64,000 nt of DNA. It comes from Bettongia penicillata ogilbyi (lineage: Eukaryota > Chordata > Mammalia > Diprotodontia > Potoroidae). Both the position numbers and the translations under genes were made by a program. The stretch lies in contig JAJHZJ010000800.1 in the NCBI GenBank assembly GCA_023548195.1, forward strand, positions 1 through 64,000. Reading direction: 5' to 3'. The notes beneath the pieces were generated by a model. That model saw only the letters and a list, made by a program, of their open reading frames with translations, searched no databases and was not told where the DNA came from. This document shows positions 1 through 12,239 of this stretch, one piece after another (positions within the stretch are counted from its first letter, which is position 1; each line of letters begins with the position of its first letter).

Positions 1-475
1 AAGTGCTATATGAATGAGTTATTAAAATTGTCTGGAGAAGGAAATGGCAAACCACTCCCATATCTTTGCCAAAAAAGCCCCAGAAGGAGCCACAAAAAGT
101 TGGACATGACTGAAACAATTGAATGGCAATAATTACAATTATTGTTACCTACAGTAGGCAGGCTATGAGACACCATCAGGAGGTGTGATTCAGATACAAG
201 GAAAGGTAAAAGAAATTCTTCTGCCCATCTCTGACTCTTAGTGATCCCATTTAGGGTCTTCTTGGCGAAGATACTGGAGTGATTTGCCATTTCCTTCTCC
301 ACCTCACTTTACAGATGAAGAAACTGAGGCAAACTGGGTTAAGTGACTTACACAGCTAGTAAGAGGGGGAGAAAAAAAGCCCCTACCCATGCTACAGTCC
401 AGTCTAGGTCTTTAATAAATCTCAAGGGTGAAAGGAGGTGAAGAGTAGGAACTGAGGGCTTAAAGGAACATGTAC
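1..475. repeat. Intron with two marsupial CORE-SINE fragments
   Basis: Intron after exon 23. About 28-130 is the 3' part of a plus-strand SINE with the text 'ggaaatggcaaaccactcc' and 'gacatgactgaaac'. About 231-362 is the same family on the minus strand, running into the MIR-type core 'cagatgaagaaactgaggc'. No exon is visible here. Confidence 0.75.
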
Positions 476-584
476 CTGGACCATCTCACATTCACATTGT
501 CTCCTATCACCACACAATGGAGCTGAGTGTCTTCTCCCTCAGGCACTACAACTGTGGGTTGTAGTCCTATGATCTTCAGCTCTC
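476..584 (-). CDS. PAPLN: PAPLN exon 23: Ig domain 3, first half
   Basis: A 109-nt exon after GTCCACAG and before GTACAT. It reads GELKIIGLQPTVVVPEG, then TQLHCVVIGDNVNVRWSR: first cysteine and core Trp of the third Ig domain. Unlike exons 18 and 21 it is cut directly after the W-S-R, so this Ig domain is split elsewhere. The rest of Ig3 and the PLAC domain must lie left of the window. Confidence 0.93.
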
Positions 585-858
585 CTGTGGACAAACAGGG
601 GATTTCATCACATGAGATATAGGGTGCCCACTCCAACCCATACTCTTCTGGGTCTCTCAGCCCATTCTATCTGACATCCCAAGCCCACATAAAAACATGA
701 TCAACAAGAGTTGCCACCCTCTTTCTCTTGGTCTGGTAAAGTAGGCATGATCTCCAAGGTAAATAGGTAGCCCTCACCCAGTCCTACCCCCAGACTCCTT
801 AGTATCTATTATTTTGCCTTCTGCTTTGGGCTGCATCCTAATCCCACCCTGCCTTTAC

Positions 859-986
859 CCAGAATTCTGAGCTGGACCCATCGCTGCTCTCTTGCTTGTC
901 CATTGAAAGCAATGCAGGTGTAGAAGCCACCATCCTCCGTGGTAGCAGGACTGATGACCAGGGAGCCATCTGGCTGCTGTCGGTGT
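859..986 (-). CDS. PAPLN: PAPLN exon 22: Ig domain 2, second half
   Basis: A 128-nt exon after CTGCAG and before GTAAAG. It contains QQPDGSLVISPATTEDGGFY and TCIAFNGQ, then RWVQLRIL. This segment is almost identical to placental papilin and was the first to identify the gene. It ends in phase 1. Confidence 0.95.
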
Positions 987-1985
987 CTGCAGATCAAGCA
1001 TAGTCATGTCCCTTAGGCCCTGAGGGGCGGAAGTTGCCAGATGAGGGCACGGCCAAGTGATTTCATGCAAGTGGGCCACGTCACACTGAGATGGAACATC
1101 TGAACATTCCGCTTCTCATGACTGCCTATATTATGGCAAATTCCTCTCTCCCCAGGCCTTCCAGTTGGCTATCATTTAATATACCAGAAATATTCTAGCT
1201 TTTTGTTCAAGAATAAATTTCATGTGACACCTTTTACATTTTATGATAATTTGGTCTATAAATGAATTTTTCAAATTATTTTTTTGCTTTGCTCAAAAGA
1301 AATGCCTTTTTCTAGTCAGAAATATTTTCTATGTCTCATTCCATCTTTATTATATATTTTTAAACTCTAGTGTTTGATAATTTGGCACAGGGAGACCCTG
1401 ATGGTATCCAAAGCCAGTTTGATAATACTTCAAGAAAGAAAAGTTTTTCTCAATGGCTGTCTCTAACTAGTACCCAGCAGTTAGGTCTTCTTGATTCCAA
1501 GCCCATGCTTTATTCCACCACATCACCTGAGTTCACATCCAGTCTCAAACACTTACTAGTTGTATAACCCTAGGAAAGTCACTTAAACTCTGTTTGCCTC
1601 AGTTTCCTCATGGGTTAAATGGGGATAATAATAGCACATATCCTCCCAGAGTTGTGAGAATCAAATAAGATAATAATATAAAGTGTTTAACACAGTGTAT
1701 GGCACATAGTACACACTATATACATGTTAGTTTAGTGGTCATTAGCATTATTGTCAGAGTAGTAGTTAAGCATTCCTCACCTATTCTAAGTCCAATCTTA
1801 AGATCCTTGGGAGGGCCAGTGGGATGGGTGACATTTTCAGAGCATTAGAAATTACAGCAATGATAGAAACCTTTCTTGGATGGCCAGGCCCATTAGGAAA
1901 CAGGCACAGGTGCCCCTTTGATTCCCATCATCCTCCACTTAGAGGCAAAGCTGGAAATAGAAGGAAAGAAGTTAGCTAGACCCAC
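987..1985. repeat. Intron with MIR-type SINE (about 1500-1735)
   Basis: The 1500-1735 stretch has the CORE-SINE pattern: a 'tgagttcacat' segment, 'acttactagttgtataaccct', 'gtcacttaaactctgtttgcctcag', then the 'ggcacatagta' tail, all on the plus strand. The remainder is AT-rich sequence with nothing recognised. Confidence 0.75.
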
Positions 1986-2123
1986 CTGGGAGAGGAGGGA
2001 GGCTGTCCATCCTTCTGCCACTCAATGACTGGGGGAGGGTAGCCAAATGTTCGACATGGCAATTGGACTCGTTGACCCATATTGGCATTCACCACTGCTG
2101 GCTGGTTCCTGTCAAAGCTCAAC
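1986..2123 (-). CDS. PAPLN: PAPLN exon 21: Ig domain 2, first half
   Basis: A 138-nt exon after TTTACAG and before GTGGGT. It reads NQPAVVNANMGQRVQLPC, then RTFGYPPPVIEWQKDGQP and SSPR, with the first Ig cysteine and core Trp. The phases match exon 18, and the split falls at the same place in the Ig fold. Confidence 0.94.
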
Positions 2124-3170
2124 CTGTAAAACACAACTACCTCTTGTAAAAATATTCTCTTGGATCTGTTCCCTCTTCTCTATTGCCCCAGGTAATACTA
2201 CCCTAATCCGTGGTTTCATCACCTATGGATCTAAATAATGTCTTCTTTTCTCATATTTATCTTTCCCCTCTTCATTATTTTGTCATTTCAAAAGATTTTA
2301 TGAAATCAAAATACAAGTTATTTTTCTTACAGTTTAAAAAAACACTACAATACTGCCAAACATTTTTACAAATAATTCGTGATAAATCTTAAGTCTAGCC
2401 TATGGAAACTTAGCTTAACTAATCACTTCCTTTGGTTAATGAAAGTTAAACTAAATTTCTCATCAAATTAGTATTTGGGGGAGGGGGGGAGAGATAAAGT
2501 GCTTTGTTGGGATCAGAAAAACCTGAATCTGGATCCTGCTTCAGACATATACTATTTCTTTGATCTAAGACAAAGCACTTAGCCTTTCAACCTCAGTTTC
2601 CTCATCTGTAAAATGAGTTTAATAATAATGTCTTCCCAGGGTTGTTGTGAGGAGTAAATGACAGAATGTAAAGCACTCTGCAAATCTACACAAATCTTTT
2701 TTTGAAACTATATCAATATAAAAATGGTGGTGAGAATGGTCACCACATTCCCACACACCTTGATGAAGATCTAGAGAAGGTGCCAGACTGAATTCTTATC
2801 AGGAAAACCAAGAAAAAGTCACAATGAGTAACTTTTCCAACCCAGGGCAGCTTAGTGAGACAGGTCTGCAGACTCTGGGAGGGAGCCTAGTCATGAATTC
2901 ATGGTGGTAGTGGTGGTGAAGGTGGGGGGAAAGAACATTCCAGTGCCCAGATACTGGAAGAGAGCCAAGACAGGGTACAAAAAAAGAGATCCCAAAGGAT
3001 CCCTCAGTAAGCATTGGATGTAGGAATGGGAGCTCTCACTCATCACACGGTACCACGTCACAGATCCTGGGCAGAGAAAAGCGGTGGTAAACATTGGTTC
3101 TCACTGTGACTGGGAAGCGCATGGTAGCTGTGTGGTTCTTAACCCAGGAGCTGAGCACAGTGTCCCTGCT
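2124..3170. repeat. Intron with MIR-type SINE (about 2500-2700)
   Basis: A plus-strand MIR-type copy shows the 'cctttcaacctcagtttcctcatctgtaaaatg' pattern and the 'gtaaagcactctgcaaat' tail. I recognise nothing in the flanks, including the 2710-3170 stretch, which has no usable reading frame. Confidence 0.7.
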
Positions 3171-3179
3171 CTGAACCTA

Positions 3180-6100
3180 GAGTCTCCCAGCAGGCCAACA
3201 CTGAGTCTAGCACTAGTTTGCTAAAGTTCCCAACCAGAAAGAAGCTATTGGACCCAAACCTGGCTCAGGAACTTGCAGAAACTCAGATCAGGAGATCAGA
3301 GAACAGACCTTTCCCCTGGCTCACTTGCTTTGGGAGCACTGAAAGCTCCCACTAAAAGGCCCTCCACTGAATTTATGAAAGTAACACTGAGACAGAAGTT
3401 CAGGCTGGACATCTCCCTCCTGTCCTCCCAGAAATATACAGAGCCCAGCTCTAACATAAAATGCAAATGGAGGAGTAGACTGGAAGAATGAGCCAGCACC
3501 ACCAACAAAAGCTAGTCATGAAGGCAAGGATACTCAGGACACAAACATAGAAGGAGAGAATGACTAAGAAAAATCTACAAGCAAGTCCTCAAGGACAAAT
3601 ACAGCTCAGAGAGAAGTCCAATAAGAATTCCAGAAGAATTCAAGAAGAAAATGTGAAATTTCTTATAGAAAAACAACTGACCTGGCCTGGAGACTAGACT
3701 GAGGAGAGATAATTTAAGAATCACTGGACTACCTGAAAGCCATGCACAACAACAAAAAGAGTCTAGACATCTTTTTTCAATAAATCATAAAACTGTCCAG
3801 ATATCTTAGAACCAGAGGGCAAAGTAAAAATGGAAAGAATCCACTGGTCACCTCCTGAGAAAAACCCCAAAATGAAATCCACAGCACCCAGGTCAAAGAA
3901 AAATTATTCCAAGCAGCCAGAAAGAATTCAAGTACTAAGGATTCACAGTCAGGATCACACAAGATTTAGCAATCACAAATATAAAATAGCAGAAAGCTTG
4001 GAATATGATATTCAGAAAGCAAAGGATCCAGGCTTACAACCAAGAATAAATGTACCCTGCAAAACAGTATAATCCTACAAGAGGGAAAACAGATCTTCAA
4101 CAAAATAGAATACTTCCAAGCATTCCAGAGTTAAATAGGAAATCTGATATACAAATACATGAGTTGAAAGAAGCATAAAAATTTGAGTGAAAATGTAAAT
4201 ATGAATGAGAGTCATAAAGGACTAAACAAGGTTAAACTGTTTACATTCTTATATGGGGAGAGGATAAATGTAAACCCTGCTCACCAGAGGTCTTCGAAGG
4301 AGTTAAATTAGACAGTGGGCCTGGGCATGATTCTGTTGTGTTTGGATGATGTCAAACCAAGAATTAAATAGATGAAGAGGGGGGATGTAGTTCACATAAG
4401 TCAACTATATAACAAGAAGGGAGCAGGAGTGAATGATATTGAACCTCAGTTTCATCTGGACTGCTTATAGGAGGGAAAACTACACAGCCAGGTACAGAAA
4501 CACATCCTACACAACAGGCAAAAATGATTCTCCTTGAAAGGAAAAAGAGTGAAATAAGAGGGAAGATTGATTATATGAGGCATTGGTCAGAAGCAAAACA
4601 GATTCTTTAAAAAGGAACAAGGAAAAAAAGAAGAATGAACATAAGAGAACAGTCCAGAGGGAAATACATGGCAACCAAACTGTGAATGTGAATGGGATAA
4701 ACACCAATAAAAGAGAAGACGATGGAAGGATAGATTAGAAACCAGAATAAAAAAATATATTGTTTACAAAAAACATACTTGAAACAAAATATATATAGAG
4801 AGAGAGAGTTAAAATAAGGGACTGGAGCAGAATCTTACACTTTTGCTAAACTTAAAAATACAAAAAACATACACAGGTAGCAATCATAATCTTAGACAAA
4901 ACAAAAGCAAAAGAGACTTAATTAAGAGAGAAACAGAGAAACTACGTTTTGCTAAAAGATATAGACGATGAATTAGTATCAACAGTAAGCATGCATACAC
5001 CAAATGGCATAACTTTTAAATTCATAAAAGAAAAGTTTAAATGAGTTATAGGAAGAAACAGACAGTAAAACTATAATAGTCAAGAATCTCAATTCACCCT
5101 TCTCGGATCTAGATAAATTGAACCAAAACAAAAAAACAAAAACAAGAAAGAAGTTAAGGACTTCAATAGAATTTTAGAAAAGTTAGCTATGATAGACCTC
5201 TAGAGAATATTGAATGGAAATAGAAAGGTATATGCCTATTTTTCAGCTGTACATGACACCTTCACCAAAAGCAACCATGTATTAGTACATGAAAGCCTTA
5301 ACAAATAAATGCAGAAAAGCAGAAGTATTAAATGTGTTTGTTTTAACCAGAATGCAATAGAAATTACATTCAGTAAAGGACCTTTGAAGCAAAGGTTAAA
5401 AATTGGAAACTAAGTAGCTTAATACTGAAGAATGTGTGGGTCAAAGAACAAATTATAAAAACATTTTCACTAATGATAATGACAACTATGAAACAACATT
5501 CCAAAATTTGTGGGATGAAGCCACAGCAGTCTTTAGGGGAAGATTTATATCTCTAAATTTTTTCATCAATAAAAAAGAGGAAGAGCAGATCAATAAATTT
5601 GGTGTGTAACGGCAAAAAATAAAAATAAAAAAAATAAAAACACCTAGAAAACCAATAAATTCAAAATTTCCATTTAAACACCAAAATAAAACTCCTGAAA
5701 ATCAAAGGAAAGATGAACAAAACTTAAAGTTTAAAAAAATTGATTAACCAATAAAAGTAGGAGCTAGTTTTTGGGGAAAAACAATAAAATAGAAAACCCA
5801 TTTGATTAAGAAAAAGAAAAAATTATCAACATAAAATACAAAAAGGCAAAATTCCCAACCGATAAAGAAATAAAAGTCATTATTAGGATCTATTTTGCTC
5901 AACTACATGCTAATAAGACAATCTAAATGAAATTAATATTTGTAAGAATATAAACTGCCCAATTAACAGAAGAGTAAATAGAATATTTAAATAACTCTTA
6001 GAATTAAAATAACTCTCCATAAAAGAACTCCCAAAGAAAAAATATTGATTTACAAATGAATTCTACAAAATATATAAAGAACAATAATTTCCAATACTAT

Positions 6101-7033
6101 ATAAATTATTTGTAAAAATAAAAATAAAGAAGAGATCCTACAAAATTCATTCTGTCATACTAATGTGGTCTTGCTATCTAAACTAGGGAGTGTCAGAACA
6201 GAGAAAGAAAACTATAGACCAAGTTTTCTAATGAATTTTGATGAAAAAATTGTAAGTAAAATTCTAGCAAACAGATTATAGCGATATCACAAAGATTTTG
6301 TTATGATTAGGCAGGATTTAAGGCTAGTTCAATAATAAGAAAGCTATAAGCATAATTAACCATATCAATAAGAAAACGAACAAAAATTATATGATTATTT
6401 CAATATATGCAGAAAAAGATTTTGGCAAAATACAACACACATCCCTGTTTTTAAAAGACACCATAAAGCATAGGAATAAACAATTTTCCTTAAAAATGAT
6501 AAGGAATATTTATCTAAAACCAAGAGCAAGGGTCAAGCTAACAGCTTTTCCAATAAGATCAGAAGTGAAGCAAAGAAGTTCATTATCACCATTCAATACT
6601 GTACTACAAATGCTAGCTAAAGCAATGACAAGAAAAAATAAAGGGATAAGCATAGAGAGACACCAACAAAACAAAAATATCAGTTTTTATAGATGACATG
6701 ATTTTATAGTTAGATAATCCTAGAGAGTCAACTAATAAAGTAATTGAAACAATTAACTTCATGAAAGTTACAGGATGCAAAATAAACTCATACACATCAG
6801 CAGCATTTTCTGTATATAACCAACAAAACCTAGCCGGCAGAGATAGAGAAATTCCAATTAAAAGAACTACATACGGTATAAACTACTTAGAATTCTACCT
6901 GCTATGACACACAAGAACTATATGAACACAGTTTCAAAATACTTCACACAAATAGAAACACATGAAAATATTGGAGAAATATTAATTGCTCATAGGTAGG
7001 CCAAGCTAATATAACAAAAATGACAATATGCTT
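3180..7033 (+). mobile_element. Old L1 LINE, plus strand, first part
   Basis: Remnants of ORF1 appear at about 3680-4080: the protein text ILEPEGKVKMERIHWSPPEK aligns with the intact ORF1 of the younger element nested inside. From about 4500 the sequence is decayed ORF2 with many stops and indels, ending in reverse-transcriptase sequence near 6690 and beyond. It is cut at 7033/10022 by the HAL1-type insertion and continues on the other side. The 5' border is uncertain. Confidence 0.85.
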
Positions 7034-7048
7034 AAATTAATTTACTTA

Positions 7049-10006
7049 GGGGGGCGGAGCCAAGATTGCGGAGTAGAAGGACGCACATTTATGAGCTCCG
7101 AGCCCACAACCTATGGAATTGAGGTAAAAAGAGATCCCCATAAATTCTGAATCACGGTAGGGGGTGCATAAACATAAGGGAAGAGATTTCCATTCCACTG
7201 AGCCCTGGAGAGCCGTCCCCGGGGTCCATCGCGCCCCGGAAAGCGGACCCCACCCCCACCCCTGGCCGCGGCACCAGAGAAGCTGACCCGAGCAGGCTTC
7301 AGAGAGGGAAGCTCCGGGGGAAGCTCCAGCAGCCGGGAAATTCCCTCCGCCCACAGAAGCTACAGGTCAGTGAGAAAGAAGGCTGGGCTAGGGGAGGGGA
7401 GCGGAGCATCTCTGTGACTCGGACCCCCTCGGGAGGAAGCGGCGGCGGCAGAGACGGGGGCAGGAAGCGGCGGAAGCAGAGGCGTGGGCGGCGGCTGAGG
7501 TGCAGCGGCCCAGGACTCAGGAATCCCCCAGCAGCAGGTAGGATCTTCAATACTGAAGGTCTTTCCAACCTGAGGGAGCTGAGCCTGGGAGATGGCCCTG
7601 CCCCCACCCTGCTCTATTACTGAAGGCCTCTGAATAAAACCCCTGAGGGAGCTGAGCATAGGAGGCGGGGCCCCCCACCCCGCCCACCGGCTCCGTTCCT
7701 GAAAGTCTCTGCAGAAAGCCCCTGAGGGACCGAGCTTGGGAGGCGGCCCTGCCCCCACCCCTGTGCCAGAACTAAAGCTTGCCGCAGAAAGCGCATTTGA
7801 ATCTCAGAGGCCAAGCACTAGCTGGGCGGATCCAGGCGGAGGTGGAAAGGAATCTCAGAAGCCAAGTAACTGGCTGGGAAAATGCCCAGAAAAGGGAAGA
7901 AAAATAAGACTATAGAGAGTTTTTTCCAACAAGTGCAAATGATCCCGACCTTCGGATCTGATGGCGAGGACGAGAACGTATTCTTGCCATCAGGGAAAGA
8001 TGTGGAGGGCGGGGCCTCAGTACCCCAGACACCCCAGGGGGGTGGCGGGTGGGCTCAGGCCTTGGAAGAGCTTAAAAAGGATTTTGAAAAGCAAGTTAGA
8101 CAGGTGGAGGAAAGACTGGGAAGAGAAATGACAAAGATGCAAGAAAAGTATGAAAAACAGGTCAATACCTTGGTAAAGGAGACCCAAAAAAATGCTGAGG
8201 AAATTAACACGTTGAAAAATAGGCTCACTCAATTGGAAAAAGAGGTTCAAAAAGCCAGTGAGGAGAAGAATGCTTTCAAAAGCAGAATGAGCCAAATGGA
8301 AAAAGAGGCTCAAAAGCTCACTGAATTTAATAGTTCTCTCAAAATTAGAATGGAACAGATGGAGTCTAATGACTTTACGAGAAACCAAGAAATCACCAAA
8401 CAAAACCAAAAGAACGAAAAAATGGAAGAGAATGTGAAATATCTCATGGGAAAAACAACTGACCTGGAAAATAGATCCAGGAGAGACAATTTAAAAATTA
8501 TGGGACTACCTGAAAGCCATGATCAAAAAAAGAGCCTAGACATCATCTTGCATGAAATTATTGAGGAAAACTGCCCTGACATTCTAGAACCAGAGGGCAA
8601 AATAAGTATTGAAAGAATCCATCGATCACCACCTGAAAGAGATCCAAAAAGAGAAACTCCTAGGAACATTGTGGCCAAATTCCAGAACTCCCAGCTCAAG
8701 GAAAAAATCTTGCAAGCAGCTAGAAAGAAACAATTCCAGTACTGTGGAAATACAATCAGGATAACTCAAGATCTAGCAGCTTCTACATTAAGGGATTGAA
8801 GGGCGTGGAATAGGATATTCCAGAAGGCAAAGGAGCTAGGACTCAAACCAAGAATCACCTACCCAGCTAAACTGAGTATAATACTTCAAGGGAAAATATG
8901 GTCTTTCAATGAAACAGAGGACTTTCAATCATTCTTAATGAAAAGACCAGAGCTGAAAAGAAAATTTGACTTTCAAACACAAGAATGAGAAGAAGCATGA
9001 AAAAGTAAACAGCAAAGAGAAGTATTAAGGGGACTTACCAGAAATGAACTGTTCACATTCCTACAGGGAAAGAGAATATTTCTAACTCTTAAAACTTTTC
9101 AGTATCTGGGTAGTTGGTGGGACCACACATACACATGTACACGCATGCACACACATACACACATGCATACACATACAGAGACAGAGAGCACAGATTGAAC
9201 TGAATAGGATGGGACCATACCTTAAAAGAAATTAAGGTAAATGGTGAGAGAGAAATGTAGTGGGAGGAAAGAGGGGGAAATGGAAGGGGGTAACTATATG
9301 TCATTTAAGAGGCAAGCAGGAGATTTTTTTAGTGGAGGGAAAAAGAGGAGAGCTGAGGGAAAAAAAAAAAACCAAGAAGTTTACCCTCATCACATTTGAC
9401 TAAATGAAGGAGTGAAATGCACACTCATTTTGGTATGAAAACCTATCTTACAGTATAGGAAAGTGGGGGGAGAAGGAGATAAGCAAGGGGGGGGATGATG
9501 GAAGGGAGGGCAAAGGGGAGGAGGGAGTAATTGAAAGTCAACACTGGGGGAGGGACAGGATCAAAAGACAGAAGAGAAACAATGAGGGGCAGGTTAGGAG
9601 GGATGGTAATTCAGTTAGTCTTACACAACACGACTATCAGGAAGGTCATTTGCAAAGCTACACAGATATGGCCTATAATGAATTGCCTGCCGTACCAAAG
9701 GGAATGGGTGGGGAGGGAGGATGGGGAGAATTTGGAACTCAAAGTTTTAGGAACAACTGTTTAGTATTGTTGTTGCAACTAGGAAAGAAGACATACAGTT
9801 AAGGAGGAATAGAAAGTCATTTGGCCCTACAGGAGAAAAGAGAAGATGGAGACAAGAGAAGGGAGGGATGACAGAAGAGAGGGCAGATTGGAGATAGGGA
9901 AAATTAGATTGCTTGGGGTATTGGGGTGGGAGGAGGGGACAAAAGGGGAGAAAATTTGGAACACAAAAATTTGTGAAAATGAATGTAAAAAGTTAAATAA
10001 ATAAAA
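7049..10006 (+). mobile_element. HAL1-type (ORF1-only L1 derivative), full length, copy 1
   Basis: The 2.96-kb insertion starts with the L1-type leader 'ggcggagccaagattgcgg', has a GC-rich 5'UTR, one ORF, and a 3'UTR with a CA-type repeat, ending in an A-rich 'aaataaataaa' tail. There is no ORF2: the sequence passes from the ORF1 stop to the 3'UTR within about 120 nt. The target-site duplication AAATTAATTTACTTA is perfect on both sides (7034-7048 and 10007-10021). It sits inside the ORF2 of an older L1. Confidence 0.92.
7882..8988 (+). pseudogene. L1-type ORF1 of HAL1 copy 1, one premature stop
   Basis: The frame begins MPRKGKKNKTIESFF and would run 368 codons to the TGA at 8986-8988. A single in-frame TGA at 8797-8799 ends it after 305 codons; the second copy has CGA at this point, so this is a CpG-type C-to-T change. 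Residues about 50-160 are a long heptad-rich coiled coil (trimerisation region in L1 ORF1p). About 170-260 is the RRM-like part (RSRRDNLKIMGLPE) and about 260-368 the C-terminal nucleic-acid-binding part. L1 ORF1p is an RNA-binding chaperone. Confidence 0.9.
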
Positions 10007-10021
10007 AAATTAATTTACTTA

Positions 10022-10440
10022 TTCAGTGCCATACCAATCAAAATACCAAAGAATTACTTTACGGAGCTAGAAAAATGACAACAAAATTCATCTGGATAAA
10101 CAAAAGATCAATAATATCACAGGAATCAATGAAAAAAAACTGAGGACACCTAGCAGTACCCAATCGCTGTAATTGTCAAAAACAATTTGGTACTGGGTAA
10201 GAAAAAGAATGATTGGGCACCTAATATGGACAAACTCATGAGCAGAGTAACCTAACATCTGATAAACCCACAGATTCCAACTATGAGAACAAAACAACAA
10301 AACAGGTGCTATTGAACAAAAATCATTGAGAAACTGGCAGAAACTAGGTAGAGTCCAACATCTCACACCATATATGAGTTAAAGGCTTCTGCATGAAAGG
10401 TGACATCGTAAGCAAAGTAGCAAAACATGGAAGTTGTATG
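10022..10440 (+). mobile_element. Old L1 LINE, plus strand, continuation
   Basis: Directly after the second target-site duplication the text resumes as decayed ORF2, for example 'ataccaatcaaaatacc' and 'attcatctggataaac', conserved L1 ORF2 sequence beyond the RT core. This proves the nesting. It fades out about 55 bases before exon 20. Confidence 0.8.
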
Positions 10441-10494
10441 TATGGCATAAAATTGAAATAAAGAGAGCCAGAGGTAGAATAACAGCAGTATTAC

Positions 10495-10633
10495 CTGGAT
10501 CCTGGCTGATGGTGCCTGTGGGAGCTGGACCTCTGCCCTTGTCTACCTCCTTCCATGCCAAAATCCAGGGGCCTATGGTCCTGGATTCGAGGGAGATTCC
10601 TCTCAGCTTCTGCAGGTGCTGTTCTGTCATCCC
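10495..10633 (-). CDS. PAPLN: PAPLN exon 20: linker between Ig1 and Ig2
   Basis: A 139-nt exon after CATGATAG and before GTAATA. It reads GDDRTAPAEAERNLPRIQD followed by a Gly/Arg/Ser/His-rich tail. It matches the variable Ig1-Ig2 linker of placental papilin at its start. It ends on AG, so exons 18-20 together are a 402-nt block with identical phase at both ends. Confidence 0.9.
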
Positions 10634-11022
10634 CTATCATGAAGTAGAGGAAGATGCCAAGACAGACAAGGACAGAGAACTTCACAACTAGTCCTCCAGG
10701 GAAAGCTGAGGCAAGAATGTTTGTAAGTGGTAAATGGAGTCTAAGAATAGGGTCCTGCCATCTTCCTGCCATTCACAAACACCAAGGCACTATAGCTCTG
10801 GAAACAAAAATGTTAAGACCTCCTTTCCAGAGGATGCCCCCTGAGTTTGTACAGGGGACATCACTGCTAACAGGAAAGACACAGAGTGGAGGGCACTCAA
10901 TCAAGACAATCCTAAGCCTAATTTCACCACCTAAATCTAACCCTTCCCATCCCAGGGAGAGGGTGGGCAGGAACAGAGCAAATCCATTAAAAATCTCACT
11001 GAAGGGGGCATGACCAAGTGAC

Positions 11023-11150
11023 CTGTGATCCAGAGTTGAACGTGACGACTACTGTCCTGGCCCCCAGTAGAACTGCTGCAGGTGTAGGTGCCAGCATCAT
11101 CTTCACTCACTGAATTGATGACCAAGGAGCCATCTGACTGCAGACGGTAT
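11023..11150 (-). CDS. PAPLN: PAPLN exon 19: Ig domain 1, second half
   Basis: A 128-nt exon after CTCATAG and before GTCACT (donor weak beyond GT). It reads YRLQSDGSLVINSV, then DDAGTYTCSSS and HVQLWIT: the D-x-G-x-Y-x-C motif with the second Ig cysteine. Its length and phases are the same as those of exon 22, the equivalent half of Ig2. Confidence 0.94.
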
Positions 11151-12030
11151 CTATGAGAGACCACATATCAAGGGACAGCCCTGACCAATACATCAATTTC
11201 CCAACCTATGCCCTACAATGCCCTGGCCTGTACCCTATCATGCCCAATCCAGACTCCTCACCCAATTGTGATAGAGGAAAGAACCCTCTTCTTGGAATCA
11301 AAAGACTCTGAGTTCAAATCCTGGCTTTATCAATTGCAGTTATCCCTTCCACATCACAACCTTGCTCATTGCAGTTTTGATATATCATGGGTCGGCATAA
11401 GAAAGTTAATGGGAATTTTCTGGGAGTTTTTCAGAAGCTGAAGATAACACACAAAGGCCAGCAGATGACACAGAACAAGTTTAGAAATGCATAAAATATA
11501 TGTATGGTACTATACAATATCAATATATTTTATCTTTTAATACTATAATTCAGACTTGTCTGGTATGAATGGAAAGCCAAAAACTTATACATGGATTTTC
11601 CAGATTGCAGCATTGCTACAACCCTAATCCCCATGATGTGGAAGGGATAACTGAATTAGCTATGTGACCTTAGGTAAAATACCAAACATTTCTGAGACTC
11701 AGTTTACTCAAGGGAAAAAAATGATACCTTCTCTACCTTTCTCACAAGGTGGTTGTAAGGATTAAGTGGAATAATTGATGTAACATTTTAAAATCCACAG
11801 ACTATGTAAATAATAACATAAAGCACCATATAAAAATACTTGTTATGATTAAATATTTACTAATTTCCTTAATAATATCCCTGAATTCCCATGCCCCATT
11901 TAGTGAGACCTGTGAATAGACTTGCCCCAGCCTATCCTTGACTGTCCAAATACCCAAATCCTACCTTTGGAAGGGAGCATCTTGAGTTGTAAAGGGTCAT
12001 TTGGATTGTGGGAAGGAAGAGCTCCTTTAC
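11151..12030 (+). repeat. MIR-type SINE split by a MITE, intron 18-19
   Basis: A plus-strand CORE-SINE begins near 11282 ('ctgagttcaaatcctggct'), stops at 11336, and resumes at 11654 ('aattagctatgtgacctta') to about 11840. The interruption is the MITE described at 11337-11653. The rest of the intron is unremarkable. Confidence 0.8.
11337..11653. mobile_element. MITE, family A copy 1 (19-bp terminal inverted repeats)
   Basis: It begins CAGTTATCCCTTCCACATC and ends with the exact reverse complement, GATGTGGAAGGGATAACTG. It is 317 bp long with no coding capacity. Two further copies are in the window (38163-38498, 52247-52637). The CAGT-ATCCC ends recall Tigger/MER2-type transposons, but no clear TA duplication is visible (AATT flanks both sides here), so the superfamily is open. 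Confidence 0.85.
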
Positions 12031-12165
12031 CTATCTGATAATCTGATTGGCTTCCCATTCTTCTGCCATTTCACATCATGGCTGGCACCTGCCACACAGA
12101 AGAACCGAACCATCTGCCCTAGGGTGACCTGAACCCCAGAATATTCTGTCTTGTCCAAGACAATC
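12031..12165 (-). CDS. PAPLN: PAPLN exon 18: Ig domain 1, first half
   Basis: A 135-nt exon after TTTCTAG and before GTAAAG. It contains VQVTLGQMVRFFCVAGASHD and VKWQKNGKPIRLSD, giving the first Ig cysteine and the core Trp. The exon ends on AG inside an Arg codon. It lies between two oppositely oriented HAL1-type elements. Confidence 0.94.
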
Positions 12166-12239
12166 CTAGAAAATAGCAGGATGATATAGTATGATTATTT
12201 GTGTACAGGTGTTATCTCCTTTATTAGCCCATAAACTCC

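Noticed and set aside
3030..3170. Possible Ig-type exon on the minus strand near 3.1 kb
   Set aside because: A Cys and a Trp-like pattern appeared in one frame, but there are no fitting splice phases. The Ig2 exons were found complete at 1986-2123 and 859-986.
7046..7814. Several overlapping frames of 65-132 codons near 7.0-7.8 kb
   Set aside because: They lie in the GC-rich 5'UTR of HAL1 copy 1; GC richness keeps frames open. No CpG-island promoter of a host gene is implied.
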